From Glandiceps talaboti (taxonomy: Eukaryota; Hemichordata; Enteropneusta; Spengelidae), in the NCBI RefSeq assembly GCF_964340395.1, contig NC_135563.1, positions 7,445,422-7,509,421 on the forward strand: 64,000 nucleotides of DNA, written 5' to 3'. The position numbers and the translations under genes are program-made. The notes beneath the pieces are model-generated. The model was not told where the DNA came from, did no database searches, and worked only from the letters and a program-made list of their open reading frames with translations. Of the stretch, positions 40,170 through 56,583 are shown piece by piece (position 1 is the stretch's first letter; every line of letters begins with the position of its first letter).

Positions 40170-43100
40170 CACAAAATTATACACATGTTTAATAAATGTG
40201 TTTTAATTAAAAAACTCAAAAATAAAACCCCTTAAAGTTTCATGAAGTTGTGTCTATCGACTGGGTGACTGTTATTGCTTGATGAGATACTGTGTGGTGA
40301 AAGACATAAAAACTCATACAGACACCTTGATGTGCATCGTGCATCTAGGTCAATAAGGGAAGGCAGAACCTCGTTGTCAGTATATCTCAGACAGCATATC
40401 ACATACAAGTCAGTGTTCTCCCTGAATAAGGTAACAATAGTGCAAAGCCCTCTTGACATGTCAGAACAACGGCTCTCTTGACATACTGACAACCATGCTC
40501 TGATAATTACATTGTTATGTTAAAATGGCATCAGAATAGCCATCAGATTAAATACATCAACCCTTCCTGGTGTTCAACTAACTCATTATTGACACTTCCT
40601 GTAAAAGAGAATTAGGCAGAATATATGGCATGCACATACGATTCAGATTGGATTCAATGTACTACCATGTATTTACTACTGCTAGCCCTATATCCAGTCC
40701 CATTAGAGTATGTCTAACCCATGGCCCCAACCTATATGTATATGGCTTGATAATGTCATTTGACATCACTAGTACACCAACCCAGATAGTCATTCCAAGT
40801 CTTTGGGCCAGAGTACAGGCCACAATAACAAATCAAGAAAGTTCACCTTAGGTCATCACATGCATTGTTGACAAAAACATTTACCATTACTGCTACCATG
40901 CAACTGTCAAACCCAGTCAAGTCAGATGATGTTGAAATGTCAACTAAGCGAGGTCATCTAGAGGTCATGATGATGGCAAGCTTTGTTGATACAACACATT
41001 TACCATTGCAGTCTAGCTGAGTCCAAGCAGACTATATCACAGTAACAGATTAAGAAAGGTCATCTAGCAGTCAAGGCCAATTTTGTTAATAAAGCCATGT
41101 CCCATTTAATTCTGTTGATCATGTCAAGTCTAACAAGGTCAAAATTTTTATTTTTATTTTTTATTTATAGAAGACCATAAAAAGGCTATTTGTATTATGA
41201 CTATTGGCCTCATAGCCTGCACTTTTTATAGCCTAGAGACTTGGCTGTCTATAGTCTAGAGGTAATCCATGGTTTCAAATCTTGAGATTCGAAGATTTGA
41301 GCATTTACTATGGCTATCTGGCTTTGAAAATGTCATCCACCTGTATGTGTTGTATGCCAGATCACAGACAATTCCATCTCTGGGCTATTGCATTATAGTA
41401 CATGCAGGTTGATAGGCTAATTGCTCAATAAACACCAGGTGTTAATATCTCTACCTACAACATTCAAGTACCAGTGTAGTCTCCAAGTAATTCTCCCGGT
41501 AATTCTATAAAATCTCTTTCATCCCCCACCCCATCCCCGCTCCCAACCCCAAACAAACACATAACTGCTGCCACTCCTTCATTCCTTGTTCTGCAAGTCA
41601 CTGCAGATCAGATTGCCGTGACTAGCATGGACATGTATGTATACAGGTACCATACACTAGATGCCTGTCCATACTACAAAATCTGATCCAGATCCAATGT
41701 GATTTACCTGTCCATACTTGTGGTTAATTCATATCTAATTCGAATTAACTGATCTGATCTGTATCAGTTTTAATTCAGACTGTATCCGGCTCAGATACTG
41801 ACAGGGCTTATATCACATCCATATTACTTTGCTCTCTCAGTTTTGGCATGGCTTGTAAGTTGTACCTTTAAGGTGTAGGAGTTAGTGCATGGTTTAACTG
41901 GTATCTGTTTGTATGATTTCAGTTAGTCTAGTCCTATACGCATTACGATCATCCCCCATTAGAGAGAGATCACAGAGAATGGTATCTATAGTAACTAGAC
42001 TATCTTTGGGTAAATAAGCTACCTTTGAATGCTAACGCTAAACTTTAACTTCATGGATTGCGGTGACCTGTTTTTGTATAATTACTCAAAATGATTTGAG
42101 AATACATTTCTTATTCAGAGTCACTATTACAAAACTGTCTCATAATTTCAATTATTCTTTGCCAATAAATATTTCTAAAGTACTATTTGATAACAAATCA
42201 GTAAAATTTTAGTCTACATTTTTCTTGAATCAGTACAATTTATCCACGGATTATCAGTTCTTAATTTTCTGTAATACAATAATATATCGCTAAAACCAAC
42301 TTTCAGAGGTAGGCAGCATTGTAAGTGTACACATAAGTTTGTTTACTTATTTGTTTCACTATACCATTTGAAGAACACTAATTTATATTCTGTTATGTAA
42401 GGGACGGTCGCACAATCGTTACACAAGCTCAGCAAATGAACATAATTCATTTAGGACAAAACCCCCTCCCCTCCCCCTAAACGAACGTTCACAAGTGCGA
42501 CATCACATGTTTATATACATGTATGATGTAAACCATGATGAAAATTGTAGCAGTCACACCACTATGATCAATGCAATGTAAAAACATGGTAAACATGAAT
42601 ATCATATCCAACCATATGAACCTGTTTACTGTGATGATAGTGAATACAGCAAAATACTACCAGAAACCCAGCACTGTATCTCACATTAGAAGTAAATTTT
42701 CATCAACTTATAAACATCTCACTAGTAAATACTGAACCTGTTATTATCGTCGAAGGCATGAAAATTTGATGCAATTGATGCCAGATCCCCCTCCCCCTTG
42801 TTCACTTATTGAGATTGTGTGACATTGTGCAATTGCTTCTTACCATTACTGTTAGTGTAATAGTGATGTTTACAGTGTACACATCATGTGACATATCATA
42901 CCAGTAATGTACATAACTGCTAGCAAACAATGTAACTGTATATATGTACATGCAGCATGACCGGGTTATTTACACTGTGATATTTGGGTTATTTACACTG
43001 TGATATTTAAGTCACATGTAATATTCTGACAGTAGGTCAGGTCTGTCCTTCTTTTACTTAGTCCTGCTTGCAGATGGAGTAAGACAAAATGCCAAACAAG

Positions 43101-44620
43101 CTATGTGTGGTGGGTAATGCTAACAGAAATTAACAGAAATGTATTTTAAATTTGTTAAATAGATATTTTATCCCCCCCCCCCCCCCCGGTGTAATTTATC
43201 AATGTCTTCCAGCCTTTGCAAAGTGTAGATGTGTAGTACTTTAACTTAGCCCTAATAGTTCATAGCTACTTGTTATAGTGCATAGAGGTATATGGTGTGC
43301 ACGTACACAGACAAGAAAGTTGTCTGTGACACGTCATAGCATGTTCCTACTACATGTAGCTTTAATACTCTCTCTGCTTGGCTTGGCCTGTCGACTTGCT
43401 GGATCTGATCTGTGACTCCATTATACTGCATGTGCTCTCAAGCTAAAAGCCAACCCACTTCATTCTGTAATGGCTGGATCTGTCACAACACAACTGTTAC
43501 AGTTTACATGTAGCAGATCGGAGTCACAGATCTAGCTTGTCTAAGTATCTCAGCTGAAATAGTCAATCTAGCACTGTAATAATATGATATATATTTGATG
43601 AATTACGATTTGAATAGTGCCAATATCTGTACTTTTTAATTTGCAAGCATGATTGAATGTATATGTAGCCTCATAACATTGCACTTGACATTGAAAGCCC
43701 AGTCAGTTACACAGAAAATACATTATATCCCAAATATAAACATATATGTTATTTGTCACCTTCATTATCTTTGTTTGGTTACAAACTGGGCTAGGGTCCA
43801 CACCATGTATGTATAGGGACCATAGTGTTGTTCAATCCTGCTGACTAAAATACATAGGATCCAATTGCCTCAATATATTGTTGTGTGTAACCTTAGCATG
43901 TTTTATTACACCTCAATGTTCTTACTAATGCTGTCATTCGTCAGAATCAAGTTCACCTGACCTTCTTACAGACTACTGCCCATGTTGTGATTGCCCACGC
44001 ATTCAGACTATTGCCCAGAAGTAGTACCTGCTGGCGTTATTTTGACCGATATGTATTCAGCGTATCACAACGATGTTTCCTAGTGTTGCAAATTCAAGAT
44101 GACACCCTCATTTCTTGAAGAAGTCAAATAATAATCACACATATTTTAATATGCTGTTGGGTCAATGGATCTACTAATGTCCGTATTCAATAGTTATCTA
44201 CATGTACAAGTACTATTTTGAAATGCACCATGAAAGGGGAATTTACTTTTCTATCGATGAACAACGATGTATGATGGTCGGACAAGTGAAAGACTGGATG
44301 GTGTAATGAAATTAATAACACATACACTCATGATACTGGGCATCATCAAAATTTTGGCAAAGAGTGCCAACACGTACACTTGGGCAGGCTGTGCACTAAA
44401 TTGTGATATTGCTCTCACTGACATATGTTGGTGCGTACTACTACTCTATCTTAACTACTCTTAACCCTCCATTTACCTGTTGCCTTTGTTTTGTAATACA
44501 AATCATTGCAAAGTAGGCACTTGGGCCGTACATGACATACATACACCTCAATGTACCAAACATTTATTGCAGAAAATCCAATGAAGAATTGTAGTTTTTT
44601 TAATGGATGCCAGAAAGATT
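40170..44620. other. no gene recognised
   Basis: Upstream of the RNF24-like coding exons. The short overlapping frames on both strands near 40232-40492 have no recognisable domain. A loose ~100-bp periodic pattern (AGGTCATC, TTTACCATT) spans about 40790-41110. I see nothing else supportable. Confidence 0.4.
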
Positions 44621-44621
44621 C

Positions 44622-44731
44622 TATTCTATTCTATCTATTCCAGTCTGCTCTGCTCTCTTCTATCCCATTCTACTCTACTCTACTCTATTCTATTCTATTC
44701 TATTCTATTCTATTCTATTCTATTCTATTCT
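44622..44731. repeat. (TATTC)n microsatellite
   Basis: Pentanucleotide TATTC/TACTC repeats. A few more units occur at 45360-45375. Confidence 0.9.
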
Positions 44732-45029
44732 TTTTTATAACCTCACTGATGTCATTGATGCTGGCTACAACAGGAACACATGACATATTCAAAAAAAAAA
44801 GGTGATGTTGCCCGGTATGTTTTGATGTTGCCCTATGACGTCAAATTGCACATCTACATGTACACTATATGCATAATAAGCGGTCGTCCACAAGTACAAC
44901 CCAATGTTTAGCCATGGCAAGTAAATAGCATGCAAAATAATCGACATGCAGTTACAACATATGAACAGTAAAATTCATAAGCTTATTACCCTTTCAACTG
45001 CTTGATTGCATCAATATTTCTGAAAACAG

Positions 45030-45340
45030 AAATGGTAATATTTTTTTCAGTGGTAACAGTTGACAACCCAACTTTGACGGTTTTTGTGTGGTGTAATAAA
45101 ATAAAGAACACATAATTGGCATGGGCTAGTGGTCATGCATGATTGTAATAGTGATGATACCCTTGCCTTTGGCTTGGGCATCATCAATATTTACTGTATT
45201 CACTTTATTTCTGTATGTTATTTTTGTATGTTTTACCATGCTTCCTATGGCATGTTGATATGCAATAAAGATTAATTGATTGAATATATAGTCATGACCA
45301 CCACCCTCCGGTGGGCAATAAATTGTGATATTTCCCTTCA
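45030..45340 (-). repeat. dispersed repeat, copy B (inverted relative to 1.8-2.05 kb)
   Basis: Read on the minus strand it repeats the ordered phrases of the 1796-2055 copy (AATATCACAATTTATTGCCC, GGTATCATCA, CATGACCACTAG, GTCAAAGTTGGGTTGTCA). A segment near 45200-45290 is absent from copy A. Confidence 0.6.
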
Positions 45341-46092
45341 ATCATGTGTTATTCTATAAGTATTCTATTCTATTCTACATTGGGCCAAGTTGAGTTACTG
45401 AATATACTTTACTTGTAAATTGTACATACATGTACAAACAACGCTAATAGCTATAACTTGTCTAGCTGCAATAACTGTAGTGCTTGCTGTGATTTTGAGG
45501 GCTCTTCCTTCTGTTTTTGGAACAAAAAACCCTACATAAACAGAAGAAAAATCCCTAAAAATCACAGCAAACGCTATTATTATTGCAGCTATAACTTGTC
45601 AAACTCAAATGTGTTGGTTTATTCCTGGCTCTGGTTCCTAGCAAACGAAAGTCAACTGCCAGTGCCTATGGGAGCACAGGTCACCATTACTGAGATAGAC
45701 CAATGTATCGAGGGAGTGAGGGGGGGAGGGAGAAAGAGACAGAGGGGGGGGGGGGGGGTTCTAATGCATTTTCCTTTCCACACGTCCTATCAATAAAACG
45801 CCAGATGGATGGGTATACATGTGCAGTACTGCAAGGGAGTGTACAACAACAATGTCTATCTGATCATAATGCAATTTACACTCATGAATGGAAGCAAGAA
45901 CAATATAAATTTGATTGCATGTGTTACCGTCCTCGACGGGGTCAACATTAAGTGTTACATTTTGATTGGTGTTACAATGTTAGCACGGGGTATCTTTGTC
46001 TACTAAATCTCTACACGTAACCTACACAAAATAAACAATCGACGACACAGAAACATGGTGTTCTGAAGAACATACAACCAGTGTCAACTTAC

Positions 46093-46140
46093 CAAGTACA
46101 AATTTTCACTTGTTGACAAACAGATCTTCTATATATAGGT
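46093..46140 (-). promoter_or_regulatory. possible minus-strand TATA box and first-exon donor
   Basis: The palindromic CTATATATAG at 46129-46138 is followed on the minus strand by a strong donor (ACTTG|GTAAGT, exon end 46093). Upstream are ACGTGACGTGAC motifs. This could be the promoter and untranslated first exon of the RNF24-like gene, 6 kb from its first coding exon. The TATA-to-donor distance is short, so confidence is low. Confidence 0.25.
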
Positions 46141-46811
46141 GAAGTATATCTCGTTAAAAGCTCACATGGGCGTATTTACACGCGATTTGTCACGTCACGT
46201 CGTTGGATTTCACATGCACAGTGCAGCCATGTTTTGATCGAGGGGTTACCGCTGCTGACCTATTTATGTGATTCCCTATGCGTGTGTTCAAAAAGTTTTG
46301 ACCTCGGGTCATTGGCGTGATCGACTCCCTAGCTACGTACATGATGCACAATACAAAACAACCATGTACCAGTAGACTTGAAAGTGCTAACTGAGGTGTC
46401 CCCCGCCCCCTCCCCCGATACTTTGCAAAACAAAATTAAACTACATACTTAAAAAAAATATATCAAAAATAGTCTACACTCACTATGCAACTCATTTTCA
46501 TTCATGTTTCTTTGTTTATTACTACTGTCAGCGAGGATGAAGTACATTTTATATCATTAACTTGGCCAAAGTACTTCCATGCTGATGGTCCTACAAACTT
46601 TATTCAAAGAGGCTCAGTTTTCCTAACTTGGACAATTTGTATACAAGTCGTAAATAATGACACTTGTGGATTGTAAAAAAAATAAGGTTGCACAGTATAT
46701 TGAAAAACAAGCCAACAATACCTAAATAACTTGCAAGTCTGACAATGTTTATAATGATGATGTTATAGATTCTTGATGTGCTTTGTTAGTGGTCTGAGAT
46801 TCTATATATTG

Positions 46812-46813
<2 letters not shown>

Positions 46814-46896
<83 letters not shown>

Positions 46897-47096
46897 TTGG
46901 TAGTACTGGAACTCTTTCTTGGGTGTAACTCGGAGTTTCACGCATATTGCGATCATCAGACACTGTGTGTCTGATGATCGCAATATGCGTGAAACTCCGA
47001 GTTACACCCAAGAAAGAGTTCCAGTACTACCAAAACTATTACGCTCTGCCACTGCGGTATAGAGCACTGTCTTATAGCAGATTGATACTCACCGAG

Positions 47097-47169
<73 letters not shown>
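46814..47169. repeat. (AT)n - inverted repeat - (AT)n complex
   Basis: (AT)n at 46814-46892 and 47098-47169 flank an exact inverted repeat with 73-bp arms (46891-46963 and 46967-47039) and a three-base loop. Arm phrases are GGTAGTACTGGAACTCTTTC and GGGTGTAACTCGGAGTTTCA. A 58-base spacer separates the right arm from the second AT tract. It is likely a foldback element; no target duplication could be defined through the AT runs. Confidence 0.85.
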
Positions 47170-47170
<1 letters not shown>

Positions 47171-48085
47171 TGAGTGAGGAGTTATGTACAAGGCAAAAAC
47201 AGAAGGTATCTGCTAATGTATTAGTTGTCCCTTCTCTTTAACAATGATTTCTTAATAAACCTTTGTCACATTTTTCACTTTTCTTGACACCAATTACTTT
47301 AGTTTGTCATTGCCAGTGGCAAATCAGAGTTCGAGTAATCATCGTCCAACAAACAAGTAGTCTACTTCATGTGCCCCGTTGTAATACAAAGTAAAACGGT
47401 GAGCGTTGCTTGATTAGTATGCTCCGTTCAATCTCCCAGCACTGATAACCGTTCTCGGGAGGATATGAGAGATTATTATTATTATCTTTATTTTGCAACC
47501 AAACACAAAGAGGTGGTTGAAATCATACAATTTAAAATCGCAAATACACAAGAAAACACTGACTAAAAGAGTACAGACATCAAGGCTAAAATGTTTTAAG
47601 AATGATTCCTAATGAAAGGCTACAAAGCTAAAGAAAGGTAAGATATAAAAATATACTGATTACTGTTAAAAAGGTCTATACAAGCTCAAAAACATTCTGT
47701 CAAGAGAGATCGAGAGTGAACGGAATATACCGTAAAACGTGCGTGAAGAGGCTAATCTTGCTCCCGGGAATGCGTGACATTACTAATCAATGACGTGATA
47801 TACCGATTTGATTTGTCATATTCGAAATCAATTTTTGCCAAATTTTAAATTTTGTTTGTCTGAGATCACGTTCACTCATCAAAGATCCACCACATTTTTC
47901 AAATCTTAGTAACAAATAATTAAAACTCAAAATCGCAAACTTTAAAATCAAAGCCTTTAGAGGTCGTAATTTCAAATGCTGATTTCTTAAACGTGTATTC
48001 ATGGTTTGAAAAAAAAAACCGAATCACATCATCTCTGGATATCGGATAGATTAGGATTTCACTTGGACGTCGTTAGTCACGCACC

Positions 48086-51000
48086 GAGGTCACAAACTGG
48101 CCATCCGTTATTTCATCTAAAATCACAATGTGGGCAAAAAACAACAAAAGTTGAAGTATAAAACTCATTAAAACAATGATTTGAGGTAAAGTCATCGTTG
48201 TAAATTCAATGTTTTAAAAGCAAAACGACGTAAAGTGTTGAAGAGTATAGTGGATGAGAAGTTGAACGATTTAGCGAACCATAGACCCCCCAAATATGGA
48301 GAACTTATGAATATTCATCAAAATGACGTCATACACGATGATTGACCAATCACAACTTAGAATATTCAACAGATCGTCAGTCTTTCACCCTACTTCCATA
48401 AAACGTACCCTGCAACAGTTTGATAACCTCTGAAATGGAAAGTGATCATCTGTAGGGAAACTTTGGTTAATTTTCTTGGATTTAACCGTTGCGTTTTTAA
48501 ATCTACCGTTGCTTTCAAAAGTGAGATCACTTCATACACATGCCATATCTGGTTATTGCAAAACGTTACGCGTTAGGAGTGATGTTATCAAATTAAGTCA
48601 AATTGTGTTAGGGGCGAGATCAATAGTTCAATGTAGGATAAAAAAATTATACTTAGGCCTCAGTCACCCCCACCCCCACCTTACTCCCCTTCTAACTAAA
48701 TTGACCAAAATTGAAAATTGCTTCAAACTGCACAATCAATTTCGAATTCAGTATGTAGCAGTATGTAGTGATGTAGTAAGTGTGTGAATACAAAGCCAGT
48801 ATGTAGTGAGTAAAAATAGTTCTTTTGTTGACACTTTACTTTATTTTAGTGCCATGCATTTACTATATCAAAAATTCTTTCATTTCTTAATTTGACATTT
48901 TTAAAAGATATATCTGTATTTAGGGGTGCAAAACATCCGTTAAAAATACATTCGATTTTGTAGGATGAGGACTAAAAGGGTTCAACCCGTTAACCCCCCA
49001 CCCCCACCCCCCACCCCCAACACACACACACACACACACATACACACCGTTAACCCCCCCCCCCCAACACACACACAGATAATTTAGTTTTTTAAATCCT
49101 ACATTGAACTATTGATCTAGCCTCTTATCTATACTTTAAAATCAACTTGCCCTTAGAGGTCACAAACTGGCCATCCGTTATTTCATCTAAAATCACAATG
49201 TGGGCAAAAAACAACAAAAGTTGAAGTATAAATCTCATTAAAACAATGATTTGAGGTAAAGTCATCGTTGTAGATTCAATGTTTTAAAAGCAAAACGACG
49301 TAAAGTGTTGAAGAGTAGTGGATGAGAAGTTGAACGATTTAGCGGACCATCGACCCCCCAAATATGGAGAACTTATGAATATTCATCAAAATGACGTCAT
49401 ACACGATGATTGACCAATCACAACTTAGAATATTCAACAGATCGTCAGTCTTTCACCCTTCTTCCATAAAACGTCCCCAGCAACAATTTGATAACCTCTG
49501 AAATGGAAAGTGATCACCTGTAGGGAAACTTTGGTTAATTTTCTTGGATTTGACCGATGCGTTTTTAAATCTACCGTTGCTTTCAAAAGTGAGATCACTT
49601 CATACACATGCCATATCTGGTTATTGCAAAACGTTACGCGTTAGGAGTGATGTTATCAAATTAAGTCAAATTGTGTTAGGGGCGAGATCAATAGTTCAAT
49701 GTAGGATAAAAAAATTATACTTAGGCCTCAGTCACCCCCACCCCCACCTTACTCCCCTTCTAACTAAATTGACCAAAATTGAAAATTGCTTCAAACTGCA
49801 CAATCAATTTCGAATTCAGTATGTAGAAGTATGTAGTGATGTAGTAAGTGTGTGAATACAAAGCCAGTATGTAGTGAGTAAAAATAGTTCTTTTGTTGAC
49901 ACTTTACTTTATTTTAGTGCCATGCATTTACTATATCAAAAATTCTTTCATTTCTTAATTTGACATTTTTAAAAGATATATCTGTATTTAGGGGTGCAAA
50001 ACATCCGTTAAAAATACATTCGATTTTGTAGGATGAGGACTAAAAGGGTTCAACCCGTTAACCCCCCACCCCCACCCCCCACCCCCAACACACACACACA
50101 CACACACACATACACACCGTTAACCCCCCCCCCCCCAACACACACACAGATAATTTAGTTTTTTAAATCCTACATTGAACTATTGATCTAGCCTCTTATC
50201 TATACTTTAAAATCAACTTGCCCTTAGAGGTCACAAACTGGCCATCCGTTATTTCATCTAAAATCACAATGTGGGCAAAAAACAACAAAAGTTGAAGTAT
50301 AAATCTCATTAAAACAATGATTTGAGGTAAAGTCATCGTTGTAGATTCAATGTTTTAAAAGCAAAACGACGTAAAGTGTTGAAGAGTAGTGGATGAGAAG
50401 TTGAACGATTTAGCGGACCATCGACCCCCCAAATATGGAGAACTTATGAATATTCATCAAAATGACGTCATACACGATGATTGACCAATCACAACTTCGA
50501 ATATTCAACAGATCGTCAGTCTTTCACCCTTCTTCCATAAAACGTCCCCTGCAACAATTTGATAACCTCTGAAATGGAAAGTGATCACCTGTAGGGAAAC
50601 TTTGGTTAATTTTCTTGGATTTGACCGATGCGTTTTTAAATCTACCGTTGCTTTCAAAAGTGAGATCACTTCATACACATGCCATATCTGGTTATTGGAA
50701 AACGTTACGCGTTAGGAGTGATGTTATCAAATTAAGTCAAATTGTGTTAGGGGCGAGATCAATAGTTCAATGTAGGATTTAAAAAAGTATACTTAGGCCT
50801 CAGACACCCCCACCCCCACCTTACTCCCCTTCTAACTAAATTGACCAAAATTGAAAATTGCTTCAAACTGTACAATCAATTTCGAATTCAGTCTGTAGTA
50901 GTATGTAGTGATGTGTAGTAATTGTGTGAATATAAAGCCAGTATGTAGTGAATAAAGAATAGTTCTTTTGTTAACACTTTACTTTATTTTAGTGCCATGC

Positions 51001-51251
51001 ATTTACTATGGCAAAAATTCTTTCATTTCTCAATTTGACATTTTAAAAAGATATATCTGTATTTAGGGGTGCAAAACATCCGTTAAAAATACATTCGATT
51101 TTGTAGGATGAGGACTAAAAGGGCTCAACCCGTTAACCCCCCCCCCCACACCCACACACACACATACACACCGTTAACCCCCCCCCCCACACACACACAC
51201 AGAATTTAGTTTTCTAAATTACATTGAACTATTGATCTAGCCTCTTATCTA
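48086..51251. repeat. 1.07-kb tandem repeat, three copies
   Basis: The phrase GAGGTCACAAACTGGCCATC starts copies at 48086, 49156 and 50227, a period of 1070-1071 bp. Copies 1 and 2 are nearly identical. Copy 3 is slightly more diverged and lacks the last ~30 bp. Each unit carries TGACGTCAT (CRE-like; 48323, 49392, 50463) next to GACCAATCAC (CCAAT), and a (C)n/(CA)n tract. A 103-codon frame is open in copies 1 and 2 but not in copy 3. It has no recognisable domain. Confidence 0.93.
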
Positions 51252-51318
51252 CAGGTATCAATCAATACAAACGTGTTAATTGTATTATTGTGCTTCTGTT
51301 TTCAAATCACTTGAAAAA

Positions 51319-52572
51319 AAACCCTTGTCAACACACCGTTATAAACCACAGCCTCATTTACGGTACCGTCCAATTGACTCACCGTTGATTTTTCGATGTG
51401 TCAAAGAATAAAAAATGAGATCTGGTTTGCGATAATGTGTTAATAAAGTTTGCGCAACTCTGAAAATCATATCTTTGAAATAGTTATTTTAAAACTGAGT
51501 TTTTAATGAATTGCAAAGATTTTAATATTGCTAAGGAGAGTAATGAAAAGGAAATTTAAGAAAAATGTTTTGATATCAGGTATAAACAGTAATTTTTCAC
51601 ACATACAGCGCGATTCAAGTTACCGTTTACCGGTTCTTTAAATTTTGATACACCCACACAGAAACCAATAAGAAACTGCATATTCTACACCGAGATAAAA
51701 GGATTGTAATTTCTTGCTAAATTTTGTTTAAAATTAAATGAACCATTTAGATGTACTGCAACTAGAGACAGACAAGCAGGCGCTATTGTTTTGTTTTCTG
51801 CATTTGATGTCTGCATGGTGGCACTTAAGTTCATTTCTGAGACAAAATGAGGCAAGAATCAGTATTTATTCAACCTCACTGTCTTAAAGTGTATAGCATT
51901 TGCAGCTTCATATTGGTTTCTGCATGGATCTACCGGCTGTTCACGCGTACGGCAACGTGAAACAAGCTGTACCATTAGTAAATTTAAATTTCTGAACTGT
52001 ACAGTTTATGAAATATTGCACTAAAGTTATAAGTTAGGATATAGATGAATAAATTCAAATATAAAATCGTACGTGTGTAAAGCACGGGGGGGGGGGTCAT
52101 CGTCGTAGACTACAGCCTCTTTTACGTCACCGTCCAAAGACTCGCCGCCAAAAGGCGTCGCGGGGAAAAAAAACATGCTCTAGGGTTTGCGAGAATGGGG
52201 TGAGGTGGTGGTTGGATCAGAGGTTAGGAACACACTTTAATAATTAACACTATAATTGAATTATTTATGCAGTTATACTAATTGCAAACGTAATGTTAGG
52301 TTAAACCTCAAAATGATAAACCCTTGCTTTTAAAAAAATATCTTTGATCCATGTATAGGGACTATGTCGAATGTTTAATATAATATTATAGTGTTTATGT
52401 GTGTGCCAGCAATTTTAATACAAAGTCAGTTACAGGGCCTAGAGTCCATGATTACATAGATAAGGTACAACGTACGAGTCAGATCTATTGTTCTACACCA
52501 CCACCATATATATTACATGCGTAATGAAAGCGAAAGAAGAATATAGCTGCGCCGTTTTAAAGGTCGTGTAAT
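51319..52572. repeat. segment duplicated at the right edge of the window (63505-64000)
   Basis: Homology with the right edge covers 51319-51665 and resumes at about 52437. Shared phrases are ACCCTTGTCAACACACCGT, TTTACGGTACCGTCC, GTTGATTTTTCGATGTGTCA, GGTACAACGT and ATAGCTGCGCCGTTTTA. The ~770 bases between are absent from the right-edge copy. It precedes the MYND gene. Confidence 0.75.
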
Positions 52573-52989
52573 GCACTCCAGATACGAACTTATGCGTCAT
52601 ATAGTCATATGTATGAAAAAACATTGCATAGCGAAGCACGGACCCTGCATGTACACAAATAATATTCAATATTCTCACATGTAACCAAGGTTTGGCAGCC
52701 GATTTAGCTACTACCAGAGAAAGACGAAGAAGAAATCATCAGCAACCACTGAGGAAATCATCGGAGGTGAAATTCCCAGCTATTCTACAGTAAAATAAGT
52801 CCAGACATGCACAAGTCCGTGGTAAGCTCCTACGTATTGCTTATATTTGCAAGTTGATAAATAACGCTCTTTCATTACTATTACGATGGACGATTCGTCG
52901 TGTAGGGTCTATGGTTCATATATAAGCAATATGTCACACTGGTACACGTATAACTCTGGAAATATACGCGCCTCCAGCTCGAGAACTCC

Positions 52990-53034
52990 GACACGTCTTG
53001 GAGGTAAACGGAGACGTGTCGGAGCTGTCGAAGA
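52990..53034. repeat. GC-rich hairpin upstream of the MYND gene
   Basis: CTCCGACACGTCT and AGACGTGTCGGAG are exact complements 13 bp long around a ~13-base loop, with weaker pairing outside (AGCTCGAGAA against TGTCGAAGAGCT). It could form a stem in DNA or RNA. No function is evident. Confidence 0.6.
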
Positions 53035-53212
53035 GCTGATTTTAAACCGAGGTATAGTCCTGCTTCCAGACCGACTACTTATTAAATCGAAACCTGATTG
53101 TGACTCCCGGTTGTGACTCCGTCTGCAAGCAGAACTAAATAAACCCACCATTACACGTAGAGTTTAAAATATATACTTGGAAAGTGGAGGCGTAAGAATT
53201 TTTAATTTTCCT

Positions 53213-53273
53213 GTAATGAATGAATGAATGAATGAATGAATGAATGAATGAATGAATGAATGAATGAATGAAT
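53213..53273. repeat. (GAAT)n microsatellite
   Basis: About fifteen uninterrupted tetranucleotide units. Confidence 0.95.
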
Positions 53274-54146
53274 GGTGGATTAAATTTCGAAGAAAAAGTG
53301 TAAAAGTGTCATGCCGTACGTAGGGAAGACCATTACATGTAATACAATAACTATAATTTACTATCTACATTACGGTGCAATAATTAATATTACAAAGTCG
53401 TGTGTGTTGGTTCTAGCAGGTCTATCCGTTGTGAAAATATTACCTCTGCTCTCTGTAACAACTTTCATGCTTTATGATACTAGTAATATCCGGAATACGA
53501 CTGAGATTGTTTGAGACACGTCAGTACCATGTGTCAGTTGTATACGTAGTCAATATTAAGCTCTGTCGCTTTGTTCCGTGTTTGGTCTACAAATTCTAAC
53601 GAACCATGACGAATTTCGTGGAATTGGGCACTATTCCAGGTAACTCATCTGCATACAAAACGTGCATTTGTTCGTATACAGTATACTACTACTACTACTA
53701 CTACTACTGTATATAAATATACGGAAATTAATGCCCTTGATATCTATATGTTAGTATATGGACTTCAATGCCTTGATCATCGTCGCAAACCACGACCGTT
53801 TTACGGTACCGTTCTTAACGAGCCGATCCCTATTTATTTCGAATAAAATAATAGCTCTGGTTTACGAGAATGGCCTTGATATCTCAAATCCAAGTTTAAG
53901 TCTTGATTATTCAAATTATGTTTACGGTGCCATGGCAATTAAAGATAGCTGGCTGACACAATTCAAGATAGTTTAGTACATGTACTGTACGCATATGAAA
54001 TTGGTCACCTGAAAAAAAAAACATTTTATAATAATCATCGACACAGTTGTTACTTGGCCAATAAGTAGTAATACATAATACATAATAACAGTGTGCATTT
54101 CTCTTATTTTTTTGTTTACTCCTGCGTCCCACGCAGAACAGAAGTC

Positions 54147-56583
<2,437 letters not shown>

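Noticed and set aside
45458-45951. Overlapping frames of 112 and 82 codons with Cys-rich start or Gly-rich middle
   Set aside because: They cross a poly(G) tract and show no domain; treated as chance frames.
48476-49855. Two nearly identical 103-codon frames
   Set aside because: They are the same part of the 1.07-kb tandem unit; the frame is broken in the third copy and has no domain or splice context.
54093-54146. Upstream ATG extending the MYND protein by 18 residues (MHFSYFFVYS...)
   Set aside because: The stretch is the polypyrimidine tract of a probable acceptor (CCCACGCAG at 54135), so it is more likely intron.
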